Shown: positions 24,401 to 32,162 of the stretch, one piece after another
Position numbering within the stretch: the stretch's first letter is position 1
Layout: each line of letters opens with the position of its first letter
Assembly (NCBI RefSeq): GCF_027257975.1
Contig: NZ_JANZKX010000008.1
Location: forward strand, 62,001-126,000
Source of the DNA: Pelomonas sp. BJYL3
GTDB lineage: Bacteria; Pseudomonadota; Gammaproteobacteria; Burkholderiales; Burkholderiaceae_C
Length of the DNA: 64,000 nt
Direction of reading: 5' to 3'
Notes under the pieces: generated by a model
The model's input: only the letters and a program-made list of their open reading frames with translations
What the model was told of the DNA's origin: nothing
Database searches by the model: none
Made by a program: the position numbers and the translations under genes

Positions 24401-25789
24401 ATGAGTGCACTGCCCGCCCCCAGCCCTTCGCCCGCCACGCCGCCCGTCAGCCGCGAGACCCTGCAGGCGACGCGCAGCTCCGTCCGCGCCCTGCTGGAGC
24501 AGAGCCCGGCCTACACCCGCCTGGCGCCGGACACCCAGCGCCAGCTGGCGCATGACCTGGTCCAGGTGGGCGCCTTCCTGGCCGAGCCGGGCATCAAGGT
24601 CGACCCTCAGCAGGCCGCGCCCGAGGTGCAGTCCCTGGCCGCGGGCGGCCTGCTGGGCTTCGGTGCGCTGAACAACCAGGCCAATGCGCGCGGCAGCACC
24701 AGCGGCGTCAAGGACGTGGAGGCGGACGATGCCCCGGCCTTCGGCGCCGCCGTGCGCACGGGCGTGGAGCAGGCCGTGGCCATGATCAAGGGGGTGAACT
24801 TCCCCGGCTTCGTCAGCGGCCTGATCAACGGCGTCTTCCACAGCATCGTCACGAGCAGCATCGAGCAGATGGAGGCCTACGCCAAGCTGGTGGCCGACGT
24901 CTCCAAGAGCCTCAACCAGTTCCGCGACGAGAACACCACGGCCAACCAGGGCCGCGACAACCTCATCGAGCGCTTCCCCGACCTCTTCCAGCTGCAGGAG
25001 CCCGGCCAGGGCGACTTCAGCTTCGGCGATGCGCCCGCCACCGGCCCGCGCGTGACCCTGCGCGAAGGCGTGGAGGAGAAGGACGCCATCGCCCGCATCA
25101 ACGGCAGCGGCCTGCCCCTGGCCCAGCCCCTGCAGCGCATCGACGACAACCTCATCGAGGCCCTGCTCGTGCCCGCCGCGCGCACCACCATCGCCACCGG
25201 CCGCCAGCAGCTGCTGGCCACCATGGTCATGATGGGCATGCAGCGCATCGTGGTGACGGACGGCAAGATCTCCGCCAAGGTGCTCTTCGACTTCCAGGCC
25301 CGCGACAACCGCCGCTTCCAGAAGAGCGCCGTCAAGTACGACTACGCGACGGACATGTACGGCAACGTCCAGAAGACCCACAGCGGCGAAGGCCAGTGGG
25401 ACTACAAGAAGGAAGGCGGCAGCGAGACCCGCAGCGACACCGGCGTGCTGACTGGCAAGACGGACGCCAGCACCTACTCGAACGGCTCCTACAAATACAA
25501 CGAGGCGCCCGTCGTCACGCTCATGAGCACCAGCCAGCTGCGTGACGACTCCTCGCTGCAGACCAAGGCCAGCCTGGCCGGCCATGTGGAGGTCAACTTC
25601 AAGAGCGACTATCTGCCGCTGGAGAAGATGGCCGACCCGGCCGCCATCGCCGCCATCCAGATGAACTCGCAGCCCGGCATGGTCAAGACGATGGCTGCGC
25701 GGCCGGTCACCACCACGCCGGGCGCGGCGGCACCCGCTGCAGCGCCGGCCGCCGGCACGCCGGCCCCTGCCCCCGCACCCGCCGCCTGA
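24401..25789 (+). CDS. Paralogue 2 of the four-member family
   Basis: 462 residues. N-terminal helical module near residues 20-65 (RSSVRALLEQSPAYTRLAPDTQRQLAHDL), then the shared blocks: VNFPGFVSGLINGVFHSIV...QMEAYAKL, GRQQLLATMVMMGMQRIVV.DGKISAKVLF and GHVEVNFKSDYLPLEKMAD. Between blocks 2 and 3 lies a ~90-residue Gly/Ser/Thr/Tyr-rich segment. The C-terminus is an Ala/Pro tail. No signal peptide, no known domain. Two of the other paralogues (25800, 28100) share its N-terminal module. Confidence 0.75.
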   Translation: MSALPAPSPSPATPPVSRETLQATRSSVRALLEQSPAYTRLAPDTQRQLAHDLVQVGAFLAEPGIKVDPQQAAPEVQSLAAGGLLGFGALNNQANARGSTSGVKDVEADDAPAFGAAVRTGVEQAVAMIKGVNFPGFVSGLINGVFHSIVTSSIEQMEAYAKLVADVSKSLNQFRDENTTANQGRDNLIERFPDLFQLQEPGQGDFSFGDAPATGPRVTLREGVEEKDAIARINGSGLPLAQPLQRIDDNLIEALLVPAARTTIATGRQQLLATMVMMGMQRIVVTDGKISAKVLFDFQARDNRRFQKSAVKYDYATDMYGNVQKTHSGEGQWDYKKEGGSETRSDTGVLTGKTDASTYSNGSYKYNEAPVVTLMSTSQLRDDSSLQTKASLAGHVEVNFKSDYLPLEKMADPAAIAAIQMNSQPGMVKTMAARPVTTTPGAAAPAAAPAAGTPAPAPAPAA

Positions 25790-25799
25790 GGACGCCGCC

Positions 25800-27134
25800 A
25801 TGCCAAGCACCGCGCTCACGTCCGCCGCCTCGGGCACTTCGGCGGCCCCGCACGACTGGCTGGACGATGCCACCCTGGCCACCGTGCGCCCCCAGGTGCG
25901 CGCCCTGCTGGCCCAGAGCGAGGGCTTCCGGGCCCTGCCGCCCGAGCAGCAGCGCGAGATCGCCCAGACCATGGTGCGCGTGGCCTCCTTCATGGCCAAT
26001 CCCCAGGGCCTGGCGCGCGAGGAGTTCGAGAACCCCGTGGTGCGCAAGGACGGTGGCTCAGTCGATGAGCCAGCGCGGCTGCCCCGCAGCGAGGCGGCCT
26101 CCGCCGAGGCCCTGGCCGGCGGCGTCGATGCGGCGAAGAACAAGGCCTCCGAGAAGGTGGGCACCTTCGCCGGCGCCGACTTCAAGGCCGGCGCCCTCCA
26201 GCAGGGCACCGAGCAGTTCAAGAACCTGATCAATTCGGTGGACTTCCCCGCCTTCGTCGGCGGCCTGATCCAGAACGTGTTCCAGGCCATCGTCAACGCC
26301 AGCATCCAGCAGATGCAGGCCTATGGCGAGCTGCTCAAGTCCGTGGCGCAGACCGTGGACCAGTTCGCCCAGGACAACATCAGCCTGGACCAGGCGCGCG
26401 GCTGGCTCAGCGACAAGTTCCCCGACGCGCTGCGCGTCGGGCGAGGCGAGCAGGAGGACGGCGGCACCGGCCAGCGACTGCAGCTGCGCAACGAGGACAA
26501 CGAAGGGGCGCTGGCCCGCATCAACCAGGAGCTGCAGCTGCTCAAGCCCGTCACCGACCTCTCGGACGAGGAGCAGGAGGCCCGGCTCGTGGCCGCCGCC
26601 CGCGTGCAGATGGCGCGCTCGCGCCAGCAGCTGCTGGCCTCGATGACGCTGCTGGGCATCAACCGCATCGTGATCACCGACGGCGCCATCAACGCCAAGG
26701 TGGTGTTCGACTTCCGCGCCAGCGACCAGGCCCTGCGCAAGGCCAAGGCCGGGCTCTCGGACCGCGAGCACATGCACAACACCAACATCTCCGGCGCGGC
26801 GGGCGGCTTCTTCGGCTGGGGCGCTGCCACCATGAACCGCAACGACTACGACCACATGACCACGGTCCAGTCCTCGGTGGATGAGAGCAGCGAGTCCAAG
26901 GCCTCGCTGAAGGCCAAGCTGACCGGCGAGGTGCGCGTCAACTTCAAGAGCGACTACTTCCCCATGGAGAAGCTCGCCACGCCGGGCATGCTGGCCTCCA
27001 TCCAAGGCAATGCCACGCCCTTCGACCCGAACCCGCCGCGGCCTGCCGCCCCGGCTGCACCGGGGACGACGCCCGCGCCGGCCGGCAATGCCGCCACCCC
27101 GGCCGGCCAGACGCCCCCGCGCATGGCCGCCTGA
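25800..27134 (+). CDS. Paralogue 3 of the four-member family
   Basis: 444 residues; GAGGA precedes the ATG. Same architecture as paralogue 2: N-terminal helical module (RPQVRALLAQSEGFRALPPEQQREIAQTM), block 1 (VDFPAFVGGLIQNVFQAIV...QMQAYGEL), an FPD-containing segment (WLSDKFPDAL), block 2 (RQQLLASMTLLGINRIVITDGAINAKVVF, quoted in pieces by the other members), block 3 (GEVRVNFKSDYFPMEKLA), and an Ala/Pro tail. It starts 10 bp after paralogue 2 and is probably a tandem duplicate of it. Confidence 0.75.
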   Translation: MPSTALTSAASGTSAAPHDWLDDATLATVRPQVRALLAQSEGFRALPPEQQREIAQTMVRVASFMANPQGLAREEFENPVVRKDGGSVDEPARLPRSEAASAEALAGGVDAAKNKASEKVGTFAGADFKAGALQQGTEQFKNLINSVDFPAFVGGLIQNVFQAIVNASIQQMQAYGELLKSVAQTVDQFAQDNISLDQARGWLSDKFPDALRVGRGEQEDGGTGQRLQLRNEDNEGALARINQELQLLKPVTDLSDEEQEARLVAAARVQMARSRQQLLASMTLLGINRIVITDGAINAKVVFDFRASDQALRKAKAGLSDREHMHNTNISGAAGGFFGWGAATMNRNDYDHMTTVQSSVDESSESKASLKAKLTGEVRVNFKSDYFPMEKLATPGMLASIQGNATPFDPNPPRPAAPAAPGTTPAPAGNAATPAGQTPPRMAA

Positions 27135-27155
27135 GTGCCGCCCCGGAGCATCGCC

Positions 27156-28097
27156 GTGAGCTGCGAGACCGCCCCCCATCCCGCCCACCATGCCGCCGCC
27201 GAGGCCCTCGCGGGCACCGAGGCCGCAGCGCCCGCCCCCGAGCCGGCGGTGCTGGCGCTGTCGGCCCTGCTGGACCAGGCCGAGGCCCTGCAGGCCGCGC
27301 ACCTGCCGGGTCTGCGTCTGCTGGCCCAAGGCCTGGACCTCGGCGCCATCGACCTGCCCGAGCCCGCCCGCCCCACGCGTGCACCGGCCCAGCTGGGCGT
27401 GCTGGCCAGCCTCTACCTTGTGCAAGAGCTGGAGCCCATGATCCGCGCCAGCGAGCGCATTGCCGCGCTGTGGAGCAGCGGCGCCATCAGCGTGGCCCTG
27501 CCCAAGCTGGAGCCCCTGCTGAAGAAGCTGTGGAAGGAACGCCGCCAGCGGCTCTCGGGCGACGAGCGCCGCGCCCTGCTGGCCCAGGCCTTCGACCCGC
27601 AGGACTTCGAGCCCGCCCTGGCCCGCCTCTGCGATGCCATCGTGCCCCTGGCCGACAACGCCGGCCAGCACGATGTGCGCGAGGAAGTCGGCCTGCAGCA
27701 TGCGGCCCAGGGCCTGCTGGAGATCGCTGCCAGCCGCCTCGAAGGCATGCTGCTGCAGGCGGCCGACGAGCTGCTGGGCCAGCTGCGAAGCGCCCTGCAG
27801 CTGCTGGGCGATCGCCAGCTGCAGACGGCCTTCGGTGTGCGCGACCTGCATGGCCTCGTACGCGCCGCCCTGGTCCATGAGCGAGACGTGCTGGGCGACC
27901 TGCGCCAGCGCTTCGACCGCGCCCGCGCGGGCAGCCAGGTGCTGATGTGGCTGGCTCAGGCGGCGAGCCAGGGCTTTGCCATCGCGCCCGCGGACCCGGC
28001 GCTGCAGACCCTCATCGCGGCGGCCGAGCGCTGGCGGCTTTCGGCCCGTGGAGAGCGCCCCGAGGTGGTCAACCTCGCCGTGCTGGAGGCCTTCTGA
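27156..28097 (+). CDS. All-helical unknown protein (313 aa)
   Basis: Leu/Ala-rich and predicted almost entirely helical (LALSALLDQAEALQ, LLKKLWKERRQRLSGDERRALL, LLEIAASRLEGMLLQAADELLGQL). No cysteine pairs, signal or membrane segment. The GTG at 27156 is chosen because GGAGC lies 8 bases upstream; an in-frame GTG at 27135 directly abuts the previous stop but lacks such a site. It sits between paralogues 3 and 4, 2 bp from the next ATG. Function unknown; a helical adaptor or spacer subunit is one possibility. Confidence 0.7.
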   Translation: MSCETAPHPAHHAAAEALAGTEAAAPAPEPAVLALSALLDQAEALQAAHLPGLRLLAQGLDLGAIDLPEPARPTRAPAQLGVLASLYLVQELEPMIRASERIAALWSSGAISVALPKLEPLLKKLWKERRQRLSGDERRALLAQAFDPQDFEPALARLCDAIVPLADNAGQHDVREEVGLQHAAQGLLEIAASRLEGMLLQAADELLGQLRSALQLLGDRQLQTAFGVRDLHGLVRAALVHERDVLGDLRQRFDRARAGSQVLMWLAQAASQGFAIAPADPALQTLIAAAERWRLSARGERPEVVNLAVLEAF

Positions 28098-28099
28098 GC

Positions 28100-29566
28100 A
28101 TGGAGGCCCTCAGCCCCGCCCGCCCCACGCAGGCCGTGCACGCGGCGGCCGCGCTGGGCCTGGAGGCCGACACCCCGCCGCCCTGGCTGCGCGCCGCCGT
28201 GCGCCAGCAGCTGGCCCACACCCAGGCCTATGCCGAGCTGCCACCCGAGCAGCGCCGGGACCTGGCGCAGGCCATGGTCAGGGTCTCCCACCTGGTGGCC
28301 CTGAGCCTGCAGGAGGAGCATGAGGCCGAGCAGGCCATACGCCGGCGCCAGCCCCGCGCGCAGCAGGCCGCGGTGCAGAGCCTCGAGGCCCAGCCCGACT
28401 TCGGCACCGCCACGCGCCAGATCGGCCAGACCACGCGGGACACGCTCAATGCCATCAGCTTCCCGCGCTTCGTGACCGACCTGCTCAACGGCGTCTTCCG
28501 CGCCATGAACGACTCCAACCAGACCCAGCTGCAGCAGTACCTGCAGCTGCTCAATGCGGTCTCCGGCTCGGCCCAGGGCTTCGAGCAGCTGGCCACGCAC
28601 GAGACCCAGGCGCGCCAATGGCTGGTCGACCATTTCCCGGACCAGCTCGAGATGGACGCCCCCGAGGCCCCGGACCCCGAGGACCGCCCCGCGCCCGGCG
28701 AGACGCCCGACCCCGACGACGCCCCCGAGGTGCCCCGCCTGCGCCTGCGCCCCAATGCGCACATGCCCGAGCCGGACACGCTCCGCGCGGCTTTCGGGCT
28801 CGGCCCCAACGAGCCCGTGGAGGCGTCGAACCCGGAAGCCCTCGTGCCCTTCGCCCGGCGCCAGCTCGCGCGCCAGCGCCAGCAGATGCTCGCGACCATG
28901 GTGATGATGGGCATGAACCGCATCGTGATCGACGCCGGCAAGATCAACGCCGCCATGCGCTTCCACATCGACACCCGCAGCGCCGCCTCCCAGGACCGCG
29001 GCAGCCAGTTCGGCATGCAGAACCGCGTGAAGGCCGGCGGCAGCTTCGGCATCGGCGCCTGGGGCGCCAGCGCCGAGGTGGAGAACACCATCTCCTACGT
29101 CAACACCGAGCGCAGCCAGCGCACCGAGGAGATCAACACCGAGGCCGAGCTGAACTCCTCGGTGGAACTGCATTTCCATACCGATGCGGTGCCGCTGAAC
29201 CGCCTGGCCGCGCAGGCGCAGGCGGACCGCATCCGCAATGCCAGCATCAACCCCAGCGCCGAGCTGGAGACCGCCCACCTCAATGCCCGCCAGCAGCGCC
29301 GCGAGGGCCAGCGCACGGGCGACGAGGCGCGCCGCACGAGCACGAACAGCGCTGTGGGCGGCGTGAGCCAGCCCAGCATGCGGGATGCGCCGCTGCCGGT
29401 GCCGGCGCCGGGGAGCACGGGTGGGACGGGAGGTGCCAGCGGTGGTGGTGGTGGCGGGGAGAGTGGGGGTACGGGCGGGGCGTCGGGTGCATCTGGCGCG
29501 TCGGGCGCATCGGGGGCATCTGGGGCCTCTGGCGCGAGCGGCGGCGGTGCTGCCACGCCGCCCTGA
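28100..29566 (+). CDS. Paralogue 4 of the four-member family, with Gly/Ser-rich tail
   Basis: 488 residues. It keeps the N-terminal helical module (RAAVRQQLAHTQAYAELPPEQRRDLAQAM) and the shared blocks in more diverged form (ISFPRFVTDLLNGVFRAM; RQQMLATMVMMGMNRIVI.AGKINAAMRF; SSVELHFHTDAVPLNRLA). Between blocks 1 and 2 there is an acidic Pro/Asp insert. The last ~60 residues are a Gly/Ser/Ala repeat (GASGASGAS...), like a flexible linker or a surface-exposed tail. The ATG at 28100 follows the preceding stop by 2 bp; a longer in-frame extension upstream is a shadow. Last gene of the cluster. Confidence 0.75.
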   Translation: MEALSPARPTQAVHAAAALGLEADTPPPWLRAAVRQQLAHTQAYAELPPEQRRDLAQAMVRVSHLVALSLQEEHEAEQAIRRRQPRAQQAAVQSLEAQPDFGTATRQIGQTTRDTLNAISFPRFVTDLLNGVFRAMNDSNQTQLQQYLQLLNAVSGSAQGFEQLATHETQARQWLVDHFPDQLEMDAPEAPDPEDRPAPGETPDPDDAPEVPRLRLRPNAHMPEPDTLRAAFGLGPNEPVEASNPEALVPFARRQLARQRQQMLATMVMMGMNRIVIDAGKINAAMRFHIDTRSAASQDRGSQFGMQNRVKAGGSFGIGAWGASAEVENTISYVNTERSQRTEEINTEAELNSSVELHFHTDAVPLNRLAAQAQADRIRNASINPSAELETAHLNARQQRREGQRTGDEARRTSTNSAVGGVSQPSMRDAPLPVPAPGSTGGTGGASGGGGGGESGGTGGASGASGASGASGASGASGASGGGAATPP

Positions 29567-29683
29567 CATCACGGAGGGCGTTTGTCTGGCCCCACATGCA
29601 GGGCCTTTCCGTTGCAGCGCGTCAGCACTTGGGCAAGGTGGTCATGCTGGATGGCATGACTGGTTCAGGCTGATTGCTGTCGC

Positions 29684-30754
29684 TCACCAACGACTGCTTT
29701 GCGGCTTCTCAGCGCCAGGCAGCGAGTCCAGGGGGCTGCGCACGGCACTGCCGCCCATCCTGAGCACATGGGTATAGATCATGGTCGTCGCCACATCGGC
29801 GTGCCCGAGCAACTCCTGCACGGTGCGGATGTCGCTACCCGCTTGAAGCAGATGGGTCGCAAAACAGTGCCGCAGCGTGTGAGGCGTGGCGGGCTTGTTG
29901 ATGCCTGCGGCCTGAACCGCGCGCTTGAACGCTCGCTGAAAGGTCTCGTCGTAGAGATGGTGCCGGCGAACGACGCCGCTGCGGGGATCGGTGGAGTGAT
30001 GGTCTTGAGGGAAGACCCAGAACCATCCCCAGCTGGCACCGGCCCGGGGGTATTTGCGCTCAAGAGCATGCGGCAACTCCACCCCCGCATGCCCTGACTC
30101 CACATCGGCCGCCCAAACCTGGCGAACCCGGCCCAATTGCTCTCGCAACGGCAAGACCAAGGATTGGGGCAGCATCACCACCCGATCCTTGCCGCCCTTG
30201 CCCTGACGCACGTAGATCGCGCGTTGCGCGAAGTCGATGTCCTTGACCCGCAGGCACAAGGCCTCGGTGATGCGCAACCCCGTGCCGTACAGCAGTCGCG
30301 CCAGCAATTGACGCTCGCCCTGCAGTCTGGCAAGCACCGCCAACACCTCTTCGACGCTGAGCACCACCGGCAAGCGCCGCTTGGGCACCGGGCGGCCGAT
30401 CTCCTGCATCCAGGGCAACTGCAGCCCCAGCACCTTGCCGTAAAGGAACAGGAGTGCAGACAAGGCTTGGCGATGGCTAGACGGAGACAGCCCGCGGTCG
30501 GATGCCAGATAGGTCAGGAAGGCCTCGACCTCGGAGCCTCCCATCTGCGCCGGATGGCGCAGGCCGTGGAACCTGATGAAGGCTCGAGACCAGTACAAGT
30601 ACGCCTGCTCGGTCCGCCGGCTGTAGTGCAACATCCGAATGCGCTCACGCAACTGGTCGAGCAGCCTAACGGCACGCAGCGGTGGTAGATTGACAGGGGC
30701 GGTCGGGCGCAAAGCCGCGCGAGGGATGGCTGGACGCACGACGGCAGGCAGCAT
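29684..30754 (-). CDS. intI: Integron integrase IntI
   Basis: 356-residue tyrosine recombinase that inserts and excises gene cassettes at attI/attC. Catalytic residues are visible: Arg in [10 protein letters not shown], Lys in GKGGKDR, HTLRH, and His/Tyr in [15 protein letters not shown]. The segment [21 protein letters not shown] is the extra helix region that separates integron integrases from other XerC/D-like enzymes. The ATG at 30754 is preceded by GTGGAGG at good spacing; an ATG 12 codons upstream has none. It points away from the cassette array, and a LexA box lies in its promoter region. Confidence 0.95.
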   Translation of the reverse strand: MLPAVVRPAIPRAALRPTAPVNLPPLRAVRLLDQLRERIRMLHYSRRTEQAYLYWSRAFIRFHGLRHPAQMGGSEVEAFLTYLASDRGLSPSSHRQALSALLFLYGKVLGLQLPWMQEIGRPVPKRRLPVVLSVEEVLAVLARLQGERQLLARLLYGTGLRITEALCLRVKDIDFAQRAIYVRQGKGGKDRVVMLPQSLVLPLREQLGRVRQVWAADVESGHAGVELPHALERKYPRAGASWGWFWVFPQDHHSTDPRSGVVRRHHLYDETFQRAFKRAVQAAGINKPATPHTLRHCFATHLLQAGSDIRTVQELLGHADVATTMIYTHVLRMGGSAVRSPLDSLPGAEKPQSSRW

Positions 30755-30830
30755 GGCAGCCTCCACTTGGCGGTGCCGCGAACCGGCCAAGCAAGTTTGT
30801 AACGGATGCGGCTTTTTGTCTGAAATTTAG

Positions 30831-30850
30831 TACTGTATGAATAAACAGTC
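30831..30850 (-). promoter_or_regulatory. LexA box upstream of intI
   Basis: TACTGTATGAATAAACAGTC: CTG-N10-CAG (30833-30848), a good match to the LexA consensus, 77 bp upstream of the intI start. SOS control of integrases is known in mobile and Vibrio integrons. Confidence 0.8.
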
Positions 30851-30949
30851 AAATGGGATGAAAGTCCAGTCTCGACAAGCACTTGGATCGCGCGCGGGGC
30901 GACCCGTTACTGCGCGGCCTGCCGTGATAGGCCGCGCCGCCCTGCGGTC

Positions 30950-30964
30950 TACAACACGTTGAAC
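30950..30964 (+). other. attI insertion point of the integron
   Basis: Core-type GTTGAAC at 30958-30964 with the expected G/TT crossover at 30958-30959, between intI and the first cassette. The full extent of attI (integrase-binding repeats to its left) cannot be fixed by eye. Confidence 0.6.
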
Positions 30965-30968
30965 CGCT

Positions 30969-31352
30969 ATGTATAGGCTGCTAGTTGAACGAGTCGAGCC
31001 ATTTGTGCCTGGTGACGAGAGCGCGACGGTGACGTTGCGGAGCGCGCAGGGCGTTATCGACGCGTTCTGCTGGCCATGCGATTTGGCCTGCGGTACCTAT
31101 GTCTGTGACGCTTTGTCTGGGGATAACGCGGAGGTTCAAGCTGCGTACTTGGCCGACTGGCCGGACGACGTTCGAGCGCAGCGCTCAGTCGAGCGGCTGG
31201 AGAAGGTTGGCGAGTGGTCATACAAGGGTGTGGCTCGCGTCGTCGACCAATCCCTTGGACTCATCGAAGTGCTCGGATTTCGCATCGAAGTCGGCGAAGT
31301 CCCATGCGACGGCGCTGTTGAATTCAGCATTTCCCGGCTCAACGTTCGATGA
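30969..31352 (+). CDS. Integron cassette 1: unknown protein (127 aa)
   Basis: Starts 10 bp after the attI crossover, as expected for a first cassette. 127 residues, acidic, with paired Cys (CWPCDLACGTYVC) in the middle and a beta-rich end (GLIEVLGFRIEVGEVP). No signal peptide. GC content is visibly lower than the surrounding chromosome. I do not recognise the family; unknown small proteins are the norm in chromosomal integrons. Confidence 0.75.
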   Translation: MYRLLVERVEPFVPGDESATVTLRSAQGVIDAFCWPCDLACGTYVCDALSGDNAEVQAAYLADWPDDVRAQRSVERLEKVGEWSYKGVARVVDQSLGLIEVLGFRIEVGEVPCDGAVEFSISRLNVR

Positions 31353-31356
31353 AGCG

Positions 31357-31413
31357 GTTCAACCTTTCACTGCAGCGGACGGCTTCGCCGCCCGCTGAGT
31401 TTTCACGTTAGGC
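31357..31413 (+). other. attC site of cassette 1
   Basis: R'' GTTCAAC and R' GTTAGGC flank a 43-bp imperfect hairpin (AGCGG...CCGCT), about 57 bp in all, directly after the cassette gene. An alternative R'' GCTCAAC at 31337 would lengthen it by 20 bp. Confidence 0.7.
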
Positions 31414-31421
31414 ATCAAGTC

Positions 31422-31835
31422 ATGATCGAAGGTTGGCACAACGGCCAATACTTGGTGATCCTCTCCCAGGGCGAGAGTGCCGAGGCTGCTAGACGATACA
31501 AGTTCGAGCAGTTCCTTCCCGGGTACAGCCTGGTTGGCCTGCGGGGCTGGGACGACTTCATCGTTCGAAACCAAGCAGGCAATGCATTCACTCTGCCAGC
31601 CGTTCCACTTGAAGCCTCATACGCTGAGCCGTTCAGCCTTCCCGAGTCGCTGGCGCTGGAACCCGACGCTCGCCTCGCCGGCAAGATCAAGTGGTACCTG
31701 AAGCCGCTTGTCTTCGGCGGTAGCGCCCAAGACAATTCCAATCTGGCGTGGGTCACGCATGAGCAGCATGCGGAACTCGTCACGTGGTGGAATGAACAAT
31801 ACAAGTCCCTCAAGGCGCAATCGTCCGGTGCCTAA
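31422..31835 (+). CDS. Integron cassette 2: unknown protein (137 aa)
   Basis: 137 residues, begins 8 bp after attC1. The first half (YLVILSQGESAEAARRYKFEQFLPGYSLVGLRGWDDFIV) looks like a small globular alpha/beta domain of SMI1/KNR4-like or unknown type; I do not claim a match. The stop codon lies inside the R'' element (GCCTAAC) of the cassette's own attC, which an IS1111-type element has split. Confidence 0.75.
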   Translation: MIEGWHNGQYLVILSQGESAEAARRYKFEQFLPGYSLVGLRGWDDFIVRNQAGNAFTLPAVPLEASYAEPFSLPESLALEPDARLAGKIKWYLKPLVFGGSAQDNSNLAWVTHEQHAELVTWWNEQYKSLKAQSSGA

Positions 31836-31839
31836 CCCC
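31830..31839 (+). other. attC of cassette 2, left part (R'')
   Basis: GCCTAAC (31830-31836) is the R'' core; the next bases are interrupted by the IS110/IS1111-type element. The rest of the site resumes at 33348. Confidence 0.7.
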
Positions 31840-32162
31840 TCTACAGGGACTTCCCGCTGAATCAACCGGTTCGGTATTGGCTGCTTTCGGTAGGCGCCTT
31901 TGCCGTTTTCCTCAAGACCTGAGTTCGGGTTCGATGCAGCGTCACAGAGAACAGACTGCACATCTACAGGCGGCCTTGTTGCACTCGGGTTTCGGTGCGG
32001 GCCCAGATACCAACCGCTCAGCAGGGCTCCATTCACTCGCCGCCGTCGCCACCATGGGCGCGGCACAGGGTTAGTCGAGCTTGCCTGCTGCCGGTCTGAC
32101 CTGTGTGATGCATCTTCGAACGCATGTCTACGGGAAGAACTTGTGAGTTGAGGGTGGGCGTT
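31840..32162 (-). ncRNA. Candidate bridge-RNA region of IS1111-type element, copy 1
   Basis: A 320-bp gene-free segment between the transposase stop and the element end. In IS1111-group IS110 elements a structured noncoding RNA specifying target and donor lies downstream of the recombinase gene. Position and length fit; the structure is not verified. Confidence 0.4.

Noticed and set aside
29401-29560. Repeated GC-rich triplet/hexamer stretch considered as a CRISPR or tandem-repeat array
   Set aside because: In-frame Gly/Ser/Ala codon repeats at the end of a coding gene; no spacers and no cas genes anywhere in the window.
13143-29566. Interpretation of the cluster as an extracellular contractile injection or type VI system
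   Set aside because: No sheath, tube, baseplate, VgrG/PAAR spike or AAA+ remodelling ATPase can be seen in any product.
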